Shown: positions 26,832-36,656 of the stretch, in pieces
How positions within the stretch are numbered: the first letter of the stretch is position 1
Layout of the letters: each line of letters opens with the position of its first letter
Assembly: GCA_030684695.1 (NCBI GenBank)
Contig: JAUXXX010000116.1
Location: forward strand, 1 to 47,534
Direction of reading: 5' to 3'
DNA length: 47,534 nt
From: a bacterium
GTDB taxonomy: Bacteria; Bacillota_I; Bacilli_A; Izemoplasmatales; Hujiaoplasmataceae
The notes under the pieces: generated by a model
Told to the model about the DNA's origin: nothing
Databases searched by the model: none
The model's input: only the letters and a program-made list of their open reading frames with translations
Translations under genes and position numbers: made by a program

Positions 26832-27596
26832 CTAAAGTTGTGTATAGGGGTCCGTATTTATGGCAGAAATCAACACTTCAAGCTCGGAAAAATGTTGTTT
26901 TATTTGATCTGATATGGCTTCCATAAAAATATCTTCGATATGATGACCAACATCGAGTACCACTTGACCCATTTGAATGGCATCGAGTGCACTATGATAG
27001 GTTACGTCTCCTGTAATATACAAATCGCAATCATTTCGCTTGGCTTGGGCAATGTGACTCGCCCCAGATCCACCTGAAATTCCAATCGATCGAATTTGTT
27101 TTGAAGTTGACCCAATCAATCGAACATGAGGAGCGTGCAACGTATTTTTAACAAAAGAGATGGTTTCTTCCAAACTCCTCGGAGTTACTTTCCCAAACCG
27201 ACCGATTTCATCTGCTGAATCCAAGAGTTGTGCATCCATGATTCCCAACCGTTTTGCTAAGAAATCATTCATTCCGCCTTCTGCTACATCGTAGTTGGTG
27301 TGCATGGTATATAGGGGGATGTCGTGTTTGATCAACTTTTGAATCATCCAACCACGAGGCGATTCCACTTGGATGTTATAAATGGGTTTAAAGATGAGTG
27401 GATGATGACTGATGAGCAAGTCAACTTGTTTCGAAATGGCTTCCTTAACGACTTCTTTGGTAACATCTAGTGTAATCAATACTTTTTTTACGTTCTTATT
27501 TAAGGAGCCTACTTGTAGTCCTACGTTGTCCCATTCATAAGCCAACTCTTTGGGATACATGGATTCTAAATATTTAATGATATCAATGCCGTTCAT
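26832..27596 (-). CDS. Nif3-like dinuclear metal-centre protein (YqfO family, short form)
   Basis: 254 residues from ATG 27594-27596, with AAGGAG 8 nt upstream inside trmK; a GTG at 27605 is rejected. Motifs are YEWDNVGLQVG, DLLISHHPLIFKPI (metal-binding His pair) and late HIEDIF. It lacks the central inserted domain that makes B. subtilis YqfO about 370 residues, so it is the short NIF3 form. The family forms a metal-binding hexameric ring and has been proposed to act as GTP cyclohydrolase I type 2, but its function is unsettled. It overlaps trmK by 14 nt, the usual Bacillota pair. Confidence 0.92.
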   Translation of the reverse strand: MNGIDIIKYLESMYPKELAYEWDNVGLQVGSLNKNVKKVLITLDVTKEVVKEAISKQVDLLISHHPLIFKPIYNIQVESPRGWMIQKLIKHDIPLYTMHTNYDVAEGGMNDFLAKRLGIMDAQLLDSADEIGRFGKVTPRSLEETISFVKNTLHAPHVRLIGSTSKQIRSIGISGGSGASHIAQAKRNDCDLYITGDVTYHSALDAIQMGQVVLDVGHHIEDIFMEAISDQIKQHFSELEVLISAINTDPYTQL

Positions 27597-28248
27597 GGAG
27601 TACACTCCTTAATTCTGTCAATTTAGATTGAATTTGAGCTTGTTTTTGAATGTCTTTTGTTTTACCATAAGCCTCAACATACAAATTGATTTTTTTACGA
27701 ATCATTGCTTGCCAGGAAGGTTCTTGCTTTTGGATATTGATGTATCCATACGCACATTGAATGGGGGTATAAGACATTTCACCATGAATCACTTTCATCA
27801 GTGAATAGAACTTTCCTCGTTCTTCAATGGTGGTTTCATCCACAATTTGAAACTGGTGATTCATTAAAAACGTGCGTAATTCTGTTTGCTCGGATTGTGG
27901 TCCTAAGATAAACTGTTTAACATACCGGACTTCTTTAGCTAGCAAGAGCTCTTTGATTAATAACCCACCCATTCCAAGCATGGTACATGTGTCAATTTCT
28001 TTGGTTATGCCTTCTAGACCATTGGCTAAACAACATGTTATCTGTTGCTTTAGTCCTGCTTGCGCAATTGTAACTTGTGCTTTTTGATAAGGACCTTCTT
28101 TATTATCAGAAGCAATCGCTTGCTTGACAACCCCTTGAAGGATAGCTCCCACGCATAACAAGGCGTGATCACTTCCAACATCAAGTAAGATATCCCCTGT
28201 AACCCAGTCAAGCGCCGTTTGCAGGCGCTTCGACAGTTTATTCATCAT
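27583..28248 (-). CDS. trmK: tRNA (adenine22-N1)-methyltransferase
   Basis: 221 residues. SAM-binding motif [13 protein letters not shown] (about 20-32), [13 protein letters not shown] and [12 protein letters not shown] define TrmK (YqfN). It methylates A22 of bacterial tRNAs. Start ATG 28248 overlaps the rpoD TGA (ATGA). A second ATG is adjacent at 28245. Confidence 0.93.
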   Translation of the reverse strand: MMNKLSKRLQTALDWVTGDILLDVGSDHALLCVGAILQGVVKQAIASDNKEGPYQKAQVTIAQAGLKQQITCCLANGLEGITKEIDTCTMLGMGGLLIKELLLAKEVRYVKQFILGPQSEQTELRTFLMNHQFQIVDETTIEERGKFYSLMKVIHGEMSYTPIQCAYGYINIQKQEPSWQAMIRKKINLYVEAYGKTKDIQKQAQIQSKLTELRSVLHERH

Positions 28249-29540
28249 TTTCCGTTAGTAAAGTCTTTTAATTTTTTGGATCGACTTGGATGACGTAATT
28301 TTCGAAGCGCTTTGGCTTCGATTTGACGAATCCGCTCACGCGTCACGCCAAATTCTTTGCCTACTTCTTCTAAGGTACGTGTTCTTCCATCGAGCAAACC
28401 AAAACGCATCCGTAAGACTTTTTCTTCTCGGTCGGTGAGTGTTTCTAAAACGGCATCAAGCTCCCGTTTTAGCATTTCTTTGGATGTAAATTCATAAGGG
28501 GTTAAGGTATCATTATCTGGAATAAAGTCTCCTAAGGAAGAATCTTCTTCTTCTCCGACAGGACTTTCTAAAGAGATGGGTTCTTGAGCCACTTTTTGAA
28601 TGATTTGTACTTTTTCAACGCTGATTTTCATTTCAGCAGCGACTTCATCTGGATAAGGTTCTCTTTTTAGTTTTTGTGTTAAGGTCCGTTGTGTACGAAC
28701 AAGCTTGTTGATGGTTTCTACCATATGAACCGGGATTCGAATGGTTCTTGCTTGGTCCGCAATGGCTCTGGTAATCGCTTGACGAATCCACCAAGTAGCG
28801 TAGGTGGAGAATTTAAATCCTTTGGTATGATCAAACTTATAAACCGCCTTCATGAGACCCATGTTTCCTTCTTGGATCAAGTCAAGGAATTGCATGCCAC
28901 GGCCTACATAACGTTTGGCAATTGATACGACCAAACGAAGGTTGGCTTCGACCAATTTCTTTTCAGAAAATTGTCCACGTTTGTACAATTCTTCAATTTC
29001 AGCCAAATCTTCTTCCGAAACATGAACCCCATCTTTGATTTTTTGATCATAGACTTCTTTGCCTTTGCGGGAGCGTGAGATCAACGTAGCGAGTTCGTAT
29101 TCTTCGTCGTTTGTTAACAATTCCACTCGACCGATTTCTTTTAAGTACATCCGGACAGGATCATCTACTTTAATCGAAATATTCGAATCGAATTGCTTTT
29201 CCATCATCAATTCTTCTTCAATTTCTTTGGCATAATCAAAATCAATGAGTTCTTCGACAATAATGTCTTCATCCGACAACTCATCAAGGTCAATGAAATC
29301 ATCTTCTTCTAACTCTTCTTGGGGTTTGGAGTTTTCCAAGATTTCATCTTCTAACTCGTCTTCAACAGCAGGAACAATAGGTTCTATTTCTAAATAAATT
29401 CCTTGGGATTCGAGTTCCATCATCACATCGTCAAATAAGACGGAGTTTTCCGGAGCGTAAGGCTTTAAATCGTCAAGAATGAGGTACCCTTGGTCCTCAA
29501 AGAGTTGGGTTAGTTTTGCGATGATTTGCGATTTTTCCAT
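28245..29540 (-). CDS. rpoD: Primary RNA polymerase sigma factor
   Basis: 431 residues. A helical N-terminal region 1.1-like segment is followed by a very acidic stretch (about 60-115, Glu/Asp-rich), then regions 1.2 ([11 protein letters not shown]), 2 ([26 protein letters not shown]), 3, and 4 ([27 protein letters not shown]). This is the housekeeping sigma-A, matching the TTGACA/TATAAT promoters seen here. Start ATG 29540 has an AGGAAGG SD inside dnaG, with a 31-nt overlap. Confidence 0.97.
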   Translation of the reverse strand: MEKSQIIAKLTQLFEDQGYLILDDLKPYAPENSVLFDDVMMELESQGIYLEIEPIVPAVEDELEDEILENSKPQEELEEDDFIDLDELSDEDIIVEELIDFDYAKEIEEELMMEKQFDSNISIKVDDPVRMYLKEIGRVELLTNDEEYELATLISRSRKGKEVYDQKIKDGVHVSEEDLAEIEELYKRGQFSEKKLVEANLRLVVSIAKRYVGRGMQFLDLIQEGNMGLMKAVYKFDHTKGFKFSTYATWWIRQAITRAIADQARTIRIPVHMVETINKLVRTQRTLTQKLKREPYPDEVAAEMKISVEKVQIIQKVAQEPISLESPVGEEEDSSLGDFIPDNDTLTPYEFTSKEMLKRELDAVLETLTDREEKVLRMRFGLLDGRTRTLEEVGKEFGVTRERIRQIEAKALRKLRHPSRSKKLKDFTNGK

Positions 29541-31312
29541 AGTTTATCCTTCCTAATGCTGGCTTCTTGGATTTTGATCGATAAGGCAGTGTACTTGGGG
29601 TCTGTTGGTACTACGTGACTTCTTGCCTCGATAAGTTGTTCTTTTTGACGATCAATGAGTGTACTTTTCATCGAAAAAATCAAATCATCCAGTTCTTCAA
29701 GCGAGTATCCGTTCTCAAAGGGGGATAGTCGTTGCATAACGACTGGTTGTTTGACGAAGGAAAACTGCTTTACAATGGATTCATTTGAAATATCTGAAAC
29801 TTTATTTTCCATCAAGTCTAAAAAGGCTTGGAGGATTTCTCGATTGAGTTTATCTGCACAAAAATCAGGGGGTAAGTTTTTTTCGATGAGATAACGGTAG
29901 CTATCCGCTTTGATAAAGTAATTCACTAAGGAATTCTCTGCACTTACTCCACGGTTTGGAATCGCCTGCGTCATCGAAATAACTGGTTTTTTACTTTGTT
30001 TTGTTTGATTGATTTGTTTGGAAAGCATGGTGTGTCGAAGGTCTGCTTTGATGGATTCAACATCAACTTGAATATCAGCCGCCATTTGTCTGATGTAATA
30101 GTTCGTAATCGTATCCGAACCTGAAGATAACAACAATTCAAAGATACGTTGTTTGAACTGTTCCATTTCACTGGCTTTTTTTAGGTTCGAACCACGTTTG
30201 ATGTACTGATAACGAAACTCCCATGGATCAATTTGGGTGGTTTCAAGGATTTCTTGTAGTTTCTTCTCGCCATACTTTTTCAAGTATTCATCCGGATCAA
30301 GTCCCTCCGGAAGTAGTAAAACCGAAACCCGGCATTGTTGATCTTCTAAAATCTTGATGGCTTTGTTCATGGCTTCAAAGCCTGCTTTGTCGCCATCGTA
30401 GCAAAGAATCACATGTTCCGCGACTTTGCGCAAAAGTTTGGCTTGATTGGGGGTCAGTGCTGTTCCCATGGAGGCTACTGCTTCTTTGATGTTGGCTTTA
30501 TGAGAAGCAATGACATCCATGAATCCTTCATATAAGAACACACGGTTGTGTTGACGAATAGAGTTCAATGCTTGGAATAAATTGTATAAAATATCCCCTT
30601 TGACAAACAACTTTGTAAAAGGCGAATTGACATACTTTGGCTCTGTGCTAGATTCTTGAAAAACCCTTCCAGAAAAACCAACGATTTTTCCATATTCGTT
30701 GGAAATCGGGAAGATGATCCGATTTCGAAACAAATCAAAGTATCCACCATCTTGGTACTTCTTAATCAGTCCTAGTTCAAGCAAATCGACTTCAGAAGTT
30801 TTTTCTCTAAGAATTTGATAGAGTTGGTCTTGTTTGTCTGGAGCGTATCCAATTTGAAATCCTTGAATGGTGTCAAGTTGAAGACCACGTTGTTTCAAAT
30901 AAGCAAGTGCTTCTTGTCCTGCAGCCATATTGGTAAGTGACAACTGGTAAAACTGCATGGCTTTTTCATTGGCTTGAAACAAACGGTCATGTTCTTGATT
31001 GTGTTGGTTGGATGGACGAATATCTACATCCATTTGATAGCGATCAGCTACCAACTTAAGAGCATCCACAAAGGAAACATTTTTTACTTTTTGAATAAAG
31101 CCAAAGACATTTCCCTTTTCACCACACCCAAAGCAGTTAAAAATTTGTCGTTCTTTCGAAACAACAAACGATGGTGTTTTTTCAGAATGGAAGGGACATA
31201 AGCCCTTAAAGTTTTTTCCTGCTGGTGATAATTTGACATAATCGGAGATGATATCAACGATGTCAGCGCGACTTCGAACGTCTTCGATTAATTGAGTATT
31301 GATCTCAGCCAT
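29510..31312 (-). CDS. dnaG: DNA primase
   Basis: 600 residues. N-terminal CHC2 zinc-binding domain with Cys39, His42, Cys60 and Cys63 ([20 protein letters not shown]). The RNA polymerase core has a TOPRIM motif at [12 protein letters not shown] (about 260-270) and the acidic LCYDGDKAG. The C-terminal helicase-binding region is shorter and more diverged. SD GAGGTGAG precedes the ATG. Forms the macromolecular-synthesis unit with rpoD. Confidence 0.96.
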   Translation of the reverse strand: MAEINTQLIEDVRSRADIVDIISDYVKLSPAGKNFKGLCPFHSEKTPSFVVSKERQIFNCFGCGEKGNVFGFIQKVKNVSFVDALKLVADRYQMDVDIRPSNQHNQEHDRLFQANEKAMQFYQLSLTNMAAGQEALAYLKQRGLQLDTIQGFQIGYAPDKQDQLYQILREKTSEVDLLELGLIKKYQDGGYFDLFRNRIIFPISNEYGKIVGFSGRVFQESSTEPKYVNSPFTKLFVKGDILYNLFQALNSIRQHNRVFLYEGFMDVIASHKANIKEAVASMGTALTPNQAKLLRKVAEHVILCYDGDKAGFEAMNKAIKILEDQQCRVSVLLLPEGLDPDEYLKKYGEKKLQEILETTQIDPWEFRYQYIKRGSNLKKASEMEQFKQRIFELLLSSGSDTITNYYIRQMAADIQVDVESIKADLRHTMLSKQINQTKQSKKPVISMTQAIPNRGVSAENSLVNYFIKADSYRYLIEKNLPPDFCADKLNREILQAFLDLMENKVSDISNESIVKQFSFVKQPVVMQRLSPFENGYSLEELDDLIFSMKSTLIDRQKEQLIEARSHVVPTDPKYTALSIKIQEASIRKDKLWKNRKSSQN

Positions 31313-31335
31313 AGCTCACCTCTTCGATAATTTTG

Positions 31336-32706
31336 TTAAAACTTGTCTGAAAAATAGGAAACGAGTTCAGAAACAGATAACTTCATTTGTGACATAGAAT
31401 CACGGAATCGAATGGTCACGGTATCGTTTGTTAAGGTATCTTCATCAATAGTGATACAGTAGGGCGTCCCAATGGCATCTTGTCTTCGATAACGTTTCCC
31501 AATGTTTCCCGCTTCATCGTAGGTCATCGTGAAATGCTTTAACAAAGAACCATAAATTTCGTTCGCTTTATCCGTATGGTATTTTTTGATGAGAGGAAGT
31601 ACCGCGATTTTATAAGGAGCGAGTCTAGGATGAATACGAAGCAAGGTTCTTGTTTCGTTGTTTTCAAGAACTTCTTCTTCCAAGGCTTGATGTAAGAATG
31701 CTAAAAGCAAACGCTCGACTCCAAGTGCAGGTTCCACCACATAGGGCACATATTTTTCATTGGTGTCTGGATCTAAATAGTCCAAGGATTCCTTCGAATG
31801 TTTGGCATGTTGTGTGAGGTCGTAGTCTGTTCTCGAGGCTACTCCCCATAATTCATCGAATCCCCATGGATAACGGTATAAAATATCGGTGGTTGCGTTC
31901 GAATAAAACGACAACTTTTCTTTGGGATGATCATAAAACTTTAGTGATGTTTCATGAAGTCCGTATCCGATTAAAAATTGTAAACAGAAGTTCTTCCAAT
32001 ACGAAAACCACTCCATCTCGGTTCCTGGTTTACAGAAAAACTCCATTTCCATTTGTTCAAATTCCCGGGTACGAAAAATGAAATTACCAGGTGTAATCTC
32101 GTTTCGAAATGACTTACCAATTTGACCAATTCCAAACGGTATTTTTTTACGCATGGAACGTTGGACACTCTTGAAATTAAGAAAAATCCCTTGAGCTGTT
32201 TCAGGACGCAAATAAATCGCTGACTTTGCATCTTCAACGACTCCTTGAAAGGTTTTTAACATTAAGTTAAACTCACGAATTTCGGTAAAGTTCTTGGATC
32301 CACACGATGGACACTTAATCTCGTTTGTGACAATGTACTCCATCATCGCTTCTTTGGTCCAACCATCCGCATCCACAGCGCCTTTGGAAAATGCTTCAAT
32401 GAGTTTGTCTGCTCGATGTCTTGTTTTGCAATTTTTACAATCCATCAAAGGATCTTGAAATGACCCAACATGTCCCGATGCAACCCAAGTTTCAGGATTT
32501 AAAATAATCGCCGAATCCAAGCCAACGTTGAGAGGATTCATCCGAACAAAAGCATCCCACCAGGCTTTTTTAATATTATTTTTTAACTCAACGCCTAAAG
32601 GGCCGTAATCCCACGTATTGGCTAAACCACCATAGATTTCCGAACCTTGATAAACGAAACCATATTGTTTTGCATAATTTACGATTTGCTCTAATGTAAA
32701 CGCCAT
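31336..32706 (-). CDS. glyQS: Glycyl-tRNA synthetase (dimeric, eukaryote-like type)
   Basis: 456 residues from ATG 32704-32706; an ATG at 32715 overlaps the AGAGGA SD and is less likely. Class II motifs are GSEIYGGLANTWDYGPLG at the N-terminus, FRTREFEQMEMEFFC (motif 2 region) and EPALGVERLLLAF (motif 3), with an inserted Cys pair (CKNCKTRHR, CPSCGSKNF). Single-chain alpha2 type. A good promoter lies at 32746-32773; no T-box leader fits in the about 40-nt 5' leader. Confidence 0.96.
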   Translation of the reverse strand: MAFTLEQIVNYAKQYGFVYQGSEIYGGLANTWDYGPLGVELKNNIKKAWWDAFVRMNPLNVGLDSAIILNPETWVASGHVGSFQDPLMDCKNCKTRHRADKLIEAFSKGAVDADGWTKEAMMEYIVTNEIKCPSCGSKNFTEIREFNLMLKTFQGVVEDAKSAIYLRPETAQGIFLNFKSVQRSMRKKIPFGIGQIGKSFRNEITPGNFIFRTREFEQMEMEFFCKPGTEMEWFSYWKNFCLQFLIGYGLHETSLKFYDHPKEKLSFYSNATTDILYRYPWGFDELWGVASRTDYDLTQHAKHSKESLDYLDPDTNEKYVPYVVEPALGVERLLLAFLHQALEEEVLENNETRTLLRIHPRLAPYKIAVLPLIKKYHTDKANEIYGSLLKHFTMTYDEAGNIGKRYRRQDAIGTPYCITIDEDTLTNDTVTIRFRDSMSQMKLSVSELVSYFSDKF

Positions 32707-32745
32707 GAATGTCATCCTCTCATTTGTGCATATTTACTCATTATA

Positions 32746-32773
32746 ATTATACTATTCTAGTATAGAAAGTCAA
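32746..32773 (-). promoter_or_regulatory. Promoter of glyQS (dnaG-rpoD unit)
   Basis: Minus-strand TTGACT (32768-32773), 16-nt spacer, TATAAT (32746-32751), immediately followed by a second TATAAT. It lies in the 109-nt gap between recO and glyQS. Confidence 0.7.
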
Positions 32774-32806
32774 ATTGGATTAAATATATATTTAAAAACA
32801 AACGAT

Positions 32807-32834
32807 GGGGTTACTCTAATAACCGAGTAAACCC
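32807..32834 (-). terminator. Possible terminator overlapping the recO 3' end
   Basis: GGGTTTACTC / GAGTAACCC pair with one bulged base around an 8-nt loop containing the recO stop. A loose T-rich tail (ATCGTTTGTTTTT) follows after a few bases. Plausible but not ideal. Confidence 0.45.
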
Positions 32835-33535
32835 ATCCATACATTTCGTGATTTGGTCCGATAATTCAAATATACTTCATAATAACGATCCAAAAAGCGT
32901 CTGCACTCAGAAATCAATCCTTCATCGATGGTCCAAGTGATGTCATTTGTGATATCGTGATAGTACAAAACACTAGCTAACTGCCTTAGTTCTTCAGACC
33001 AGGTTTCTTTGTGCGCAAGATGCGTTTCACACCGTGCTCCTCCATCAAGGACGGAAAGCGTAAGGTCCTTCGAAGATTGACAAATCAAACATTGTTTCAA
33101 ACTTGGTTGAAGACCGAGCAAATAAAGAAGCTTCAGTTCAAACATATAAACATAAAGGACAGCTTGATCTGTTGTATTGATACGTTGTAATACCTTGGAT
33201 AAAAATGGTTTTAACCGTTTGTGATCAATCGAACTATCCGCAACGTGCAAAACAAGTTCACAGATATGTTGTGCAAAGGTTGTTTTGATTACATCTTCAC
33301 GAATATGATCGTAGTGTTCCACAATTGACAAATCAACTAATGTCAGCAAGTCTTTTCCTGAGGTATGGCAAATCACCTCATTTAATACATCACTGCTTGC
33401 CAAGAACGGACTTTTCAATCGTTTCGCACCATGGATTAATACGCTTTTCAATCCTTCGTCGGTGTAAATATGCATGATTTTTGAAGATTCTTTGAAGGGA
33501 ATTTGCTTTAAGAAAATCCCTTGGAAGGATTCCAT
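32816..33535 (-). CDS. recO: DNA repair protein RecO
   Basis: 239 residues. N-terminal OB fold (GIFLKQIPFKESSKIMHIYT), helical middle, and a Cys pair with a later Cys-x-x-His (CLICQSS, GGARCETH) resembling the RecO zinc motif. RecO loads RecA on SSB-coated DNA with RecR. The start lies 3 nt after the era stop with little SD, so it is probably coupled to era. Confidence 0.92.
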   Translation of the reverse strand: MESFQGIFLKQIPFKESSKIMHIYTDEGLKSVLIHGAKRLKSPFLASSDVLNEVICHTSGKDLLTLVDLSIVEHYDHIREDVIKTTFAQHICELVLHVADSSIDHKRLKPFLSKVLQRINTTDQAVLYVYMFELKLLYLLGLQPSLKQCLICQSSKDLTLSVLDGGARCETHLAHKETWSEELRQLASVLYYHDITNDITWTIDEGLISECRRFLDRYYEVYLNYRTKSRNVWMGLLGY

Positions 33536-33538
33536 AAA

Positions 33539-34438
33539 TTATTCTTGTTCTGGCTTATAACCATAACTTTTTAAGTAAAACTCACGGTTACGCCAATCAG
33601 GTTCCACTTTACAAAAGAGCTCAAGATATACTTTGCTTCCAAGAAGAGCTTCAATGTCTGCTCTAGCAAGAGTACCGATTTGTTTTAACATCGATCCTTG
33701 CTTTCCGATGATAATCGATTTTTGAGAATCGCGTTCGACTATCACTTGAGCAAATATTTGCATGGTTTTCGAGGATTTGACCCAATGCATCTTTTCTAAA
33801 TAGATCATCACACTATGGGGAATTTCATCTCTGGTTAACGTTAAGATTTTTTCTCTGATCAACTCACGAATAAGAAACGTTTCTGGTTTGTCAGAAAGTT
33901 CTCCATCCATATAAAACATGGGGCCTTCTTCCAGCATTTCATAAATGTCATCGAGTAAATGGTCGACATTGGTTCCAACCAATGCAGAAATAGCAAACGT
34001 TGCTTTAAATGGAAATGCGGCTTTATATACTTCTAAGTTTTCTTTGAGCCGTTTGATATCCTTAATGGTATCTAATTTATTAACGATTAAAAACACAGGA
34101 GTTTTAGTGGTCTTTATTTGCTCTAAAATCGCTAAATTCGACTCTTTTACGTCATCATATGCATTGATCATGAATAGGACCAAATCCACAGTACGGACTG
34201 TTGAAAGTGCTGCACTAGACATATACTCACCCAATCTTGTTTGGGCATGATGAATACCTGGGGTATCAATAAAGATGTATTGTGCATGTTCTCTTGTCAA
34301 AATACCCGTTATTAAATCACGGGTCGTTTGCGGTTTGTCCGATACAATCGCTACTTTTTGTCCAAGAACCCGGTTTAGAAATGTTGATTTCCCAACGTTT
34401 GGTTCTCCGATGATGGTAATAAAGCCAGATTTAAACAT
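33539..34438 (-). CDS. era: GTPase Era
   Basis: 299 residues. G1 GEPNVGKST (11-19), switch II DTPGIHH, G4 NKLD, then a C-terminal KH domain with RDSQKSIIIGKQGSMLKQIG. Era binds the 3' end of 16S rRNA in 30S assembly. Start and cdd stop share TAATG; SD GGAG lies in cdd. The neighbours ybeY and rsmE also act on 16S rRNA. Confidence 0.97.
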   Translation of the reverse strand: MFKSGFITIIGEPNVGKSTFLNRVLGQKVAIVSDKPQTTRDLITGILTREHAQYIFIDTPGIHHAQTRLGEYMSSAALSTVRTVDLVLFMINAYDDVKESNLAILEQIKTTKTPVFLIVNKLDTIKDIKRLKENLEVYKAAFPFKATFAISALVGTNVDHLLDDIYEMLEEGPMFYMDGELSDKPETFLIRELIREKILTLTRDEIPHSVMIYLEKMHWVKSSKTMQIFAQVIVERDSQKSIIIGKQGSMLKQIGTLARADIEALLGSKVYLELFCKVEPDWRNREFYLKSYGYKPEQE

Positions 34439-34830
34439 TAGAGATCTCCTTCTGTAAAGCCAAATGGTAACAAGTCAATGTTCTTAATTGTTTTTGTTTC
34501 GTTTAAGTTATTCACTAAAATCACTTCCGCATCATCTTCCATCAACTCACGAATGACTTGGCGACACGCTCCGCAGGGCGAAACAAAATAATCATGGTTG
34601 GTATACACAAAAATTCGTAACAAGTCTTGCTTTCTGTATCCATTCGAATAAGCGGCGAACAAAGCACTTCGCTCTGCACAGTTCGATAATCCATAAGATG
34701 CATTTTCAACATTAACACCTTTGATGAGTTCCCCATTTTTTAGTTCTAATACGGCAGATACTTGAAAGTTCGAATATTTAGCATAACTATTCTTGAGATT
34801 TTCTTTGACTAATTGAATACTTTTTTCCAT
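34438..34830 (-). CDS. cdd: Cytidine deaminase
   Basis: 130 residues of the small tetrameric form. Zinc ligands are Cys51 (with catalytic Glu53 in NCAERSALF) and Cys86/Cys89 in SPCGACRQ. It deaminates cytidine and deoxycytidine in pyrimidine salvage. AGGAGG SD just after ybeY; the order phoH-ybeY-cdd-era is conserved in Bacillota. Confidence 0.96.
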   Translation of the reverse strand: MEKSIQLVKENLKNSYAKYSNFQVSAVLELKNGELIKGVNVENASYGLSNCAERSALFAAYSNGYRKQDLLRIFVYTNHDYFVSPCGACRQVIRELMEDDAEVILVNNLNETKTIKNIDLLPFGFTEGDL

Positions 34831-34834
34831 GGAA

Positions 34835-35266
34835 CTACCTCCTGAATTTTGCTTGTTCTAAGATGATATCTTGTAAAGAAAACATTTCCGTTTCTTCTTC
34901 TTTTGTTAAGTGATCAAATCCGTTACAATGAAGAAATCCATGAATAGATAAGAAAGCGAGTTCTCGCTCGAAGGAATGTCCAAAATCGTTTGCTTGTGCG
35001 ATGGTTTTATCAATCGAAATAAAGACATCGCCCAACTCTTCCAAAGAATCTTCATTTTCGAAACTGATGACATCGGTTGGTAAATCAATATGTCGGTACA
35101 TCAGATTAAGTTCATGAATCTTCTCGTTGGACACTAAAATGACATTGATAATGCGTTTTTTGCGAAGTGAAAGTACCTTATAGGCTACTTTCATCGCTTT
35201 ATGAATTGTTTTCTTATATGGTTTGATGGATTGATCATACTCATTGATTAGATTAATCTTCAGCAT
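34835..35266 (-). CDS. ybeY: Endoribonuclease YbeY
   Basis: 143 residues from ATG 35264-35266, with an AGAGG SD; a longer frame upstream runs within phoH and is rejected. The zinc motif [11 protein letters not shown] places the ligands at His109, His113 and His119. YbeY acts in 16S rRNA 3' maturation and ribosome quality control. It overlaps phoH by 14 nt. Confidence 0.95.
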   Translation of the reverse strand: MLKINLINEYDQSIKPYKKTIHKAMKVAYKVLSLRKKRIINVILVSNEKIHELNLMYRHIDLPTDVISFENEDSLEELGDVFISIDKTIAQANDFGHSFERELAFLSIHGFLHCNGFDHLTKEEETEMFSLQDIILEQAKFRR

Positions 35267-36221
35267 CTTCAAACCTCTGCAAAATGGTTTGAACAAGTGG
35301 ATGTCGAACCACATCAATTTTTTCGAAATATTGAATCTCAATCCCTGGAATCTCTTTTAAGATGTTCGCCGCTTTCACTAGTCCTGATTCTACTTTTCTT
35401 GGCAAATCACTTTGTGTCACATCGCCCGTTACAATCATCTTTGAACCAAATCCCAAACGGGTAAGAAATAGTTTCATTTGTCCCACAGTCGTGTTTTGAG
35501 CTTCATCCAAGATAACATAAGCATTTTCTAGGGTCCGACCACGCATGTAAGCAAGCGGAGCGATTTCAATGACCCCTTTTTCGATTAAATCATCAGTGGT
35601 TTTCGTGCCTAAAATTTCGTACATGGCATCATACAATGGGCGCAAGTATGGATCAATTTTTTCTTTTAAATCCCCTGGTAAAAACCCTAAGTTTTCTCCC
35701 GCTTCTACGGCTGGTCTTGTCAAAATCATTTGTTTGACGGTGCCCTCTTTGAGTTTTCGTAGTCCCACCAATACTGCTAAGTATGTTTTACCAGTCCCTG
35801 CTGGGCCAATAGAAAGCGTGACCGTATTGCGTTCAATGGCATCCAAATAGTATTTTTGATTTATCGTTTTTGCGTATACAGGTTTCCCAGCATACGTTTT
35901 GATGATCTCTTTACGTGAGAAAAACAAATCCAGAATCGTATCATTGGATGTTTGATGTAGTAAGTTGTGAACATAGACAATGTCACGCTCGTTAAATACC
36001 ACATTGCGATGATTCAATGCTTTTAATATGGTAAACATACGATTTAACTTGTCAATGACTACTTCATCAGAGCTGTCTACAGCGATTCCAGAGTCGGTTT
36101 GATAAATCTCTGTTTTGTATAAATTTTTTAGTAATTTTAGATATTTATCACCGGTTCCAAAAATGGACATCATTTCTGTTGTCGTATGCAAATGCACATT
36201 TAGTTTACGAATCTCTCCCAC
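35253..36221 (-). CDS. PhoH-family ATPase (YbeZ type)
   Basis: 322 residues. Walker [13 protein letters not shown] (139-150) and the Walker B region [22 protein letters not shown]. The N-terminal segment resembles the RNA-binding part of PhoH-like proteins. Believed to assist YbeY in rRNA processing. The start is GTG 36221 after GAGGTG; an out-of-frame ATG nearby is not usable. First gene of the phoH-ybeY-cdd-era-recO operon. Confidence 0.93.
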   Translation of the reverse strand: MGEIRKLNVHLHTTTEMMSIFGTGDKYLKLLKNLYKTEIYQTDSGIAVDSSDEVVIDKLNRMFTILKALNHRNVVFNERDIVYVHNLLHQTSNDTILDLFFSRKEIIKTYAGKPVYAKTINQKYYLDAIERNTVTLSIGPAGTGKTYLAVLVGLRKLKEGTVKQMILTRPAVEAGENLGFLPGDLKEKIDPYLRPLYDAMYEILGTKTTDDLIEKGVIEIAPLAYMRGRTLENAYVILDEAQNTTVGQMKLFLTRLGFGSKMIVTGDVTQSDLPRKVESGLVKAANILKEIPGIEIQYFEKIDVVRHPLVQTILQRFEDAED

Positions 36222-36256
36222 ATGTTCACCTCAATTATCATAAAGTTATCACTCAA

Positions 36257-36265
36257 ATTATACCA
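36257..36265 (-). promoter_or_regulatory. Extended -10 promoter of the phoH operon
   Basis: Minus-strand TGG-TATAAT, about 36 nt before the GTG start, with a weak TTAGAT 17 nt further upstream. Same extended -10 as parE, plsY and the DUF1538 gene. Confidence 0.6.
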
Positions 36266-36314
36266 TAAGACTGTGGTAAATCTAAGAATAATCCCGAGAA
36301 AACGGGAAAAAAAA

Positions 36315-36334
36315 CACTTCATTAGTATGAAGTG
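36315..36334 (-). terminator. Terminator after rpsU
   Basis: CACTTCA / TGAAGTG, a 7-bp stem with a 6-nt loop, followed on the minus strand by eight T. It lies 11 nt after the rpsU stop and separates it from the phoH operon. Confidence 0.85.
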
Positions 36335-36344
36335 CTTTCGAAGT

Positions 36345-36518
36345 TTAGCCTTTACGTCCTTGGTTTGCTTTTTGTTTCATCTTTTTTGATACACTTGGTT
36401 TTAAGTAGTATTCGCGTTTGCGGGCTTCAGCAAGAGTACCAGCACGAGAAACATCGCGTTTGAAACGACGTAATGCGTCTTCGATGGTTTCGTTCTCTCT
36501 AACGACGGTTTTTGCCAT
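36345..36518 (-). CDS. rpsU: Ribosomal protein S21
   Basis: 57 residues read directly from the sequence: ATG 36516-36518, TAA 36345-36347. It begins [20 protein letters not shown] and ends [13 protein letters not shown], with KREYYLKPS in the middle, all typical bS21. A basic small-subunit protein near the 16S 3' end, beside era, ybeY and rsmE. Strong promoter upstream and terminator downstream, so monocistronic. Confidence 0.95.
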   Translation of the reverse strand: MAKTVVRENETIEDALRRFKRDVSRAGTLAEARKREYYLKPSVSKKMKQKANQGRKG

Positions 36519-36548
36519 ATGCTTTCACCCCTTTTCTATTCCTTTATG

Positions 36549-36577
36549 ATTATACCGTATTCTTTCACAATTGTCCA
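36549..36577 (-). promoter_or_regulatory. Promoter of rpsU
   Basis: Minus-strand TGGACA (36572-36577), 17-nt spacer, TATAAT (36549-36554), about 30 nt before the rpsU ATG. Five of six matches in the -35. Confidence 0.75.
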
Positions 36578-36598
36578 CTATTTTTTTCATACAAAGTA

Positions 36599-36628
36599 AT
36601 GACATTTTCGTTTATTTTATGTTAATAT
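36599..36628 (+). promoter_or_regulatory. Possible promoter of the 231-aa gene
   Basis: ATGACA (36599-36604), 18-nt spacer, TAATAT (36623-36628). A weak match in AT-rich DNA. Confidence 0.35.
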
Positions 36629-36656
36629 AGAGTTAGATTTTAATTGAGGTGATTGT

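Noticed and set aside
32707-32815. T-box or riboswitch before glyQS
   Set aside because: The leader from the -10 to the ATG is about 40 nt, too short for either.
36290-36310. Second hairpin CCCG/CGGG after the rpsU terminator
   Set aside because: Only 4 bp. It lies just behind a complete terminator and is likely a chance pairing.
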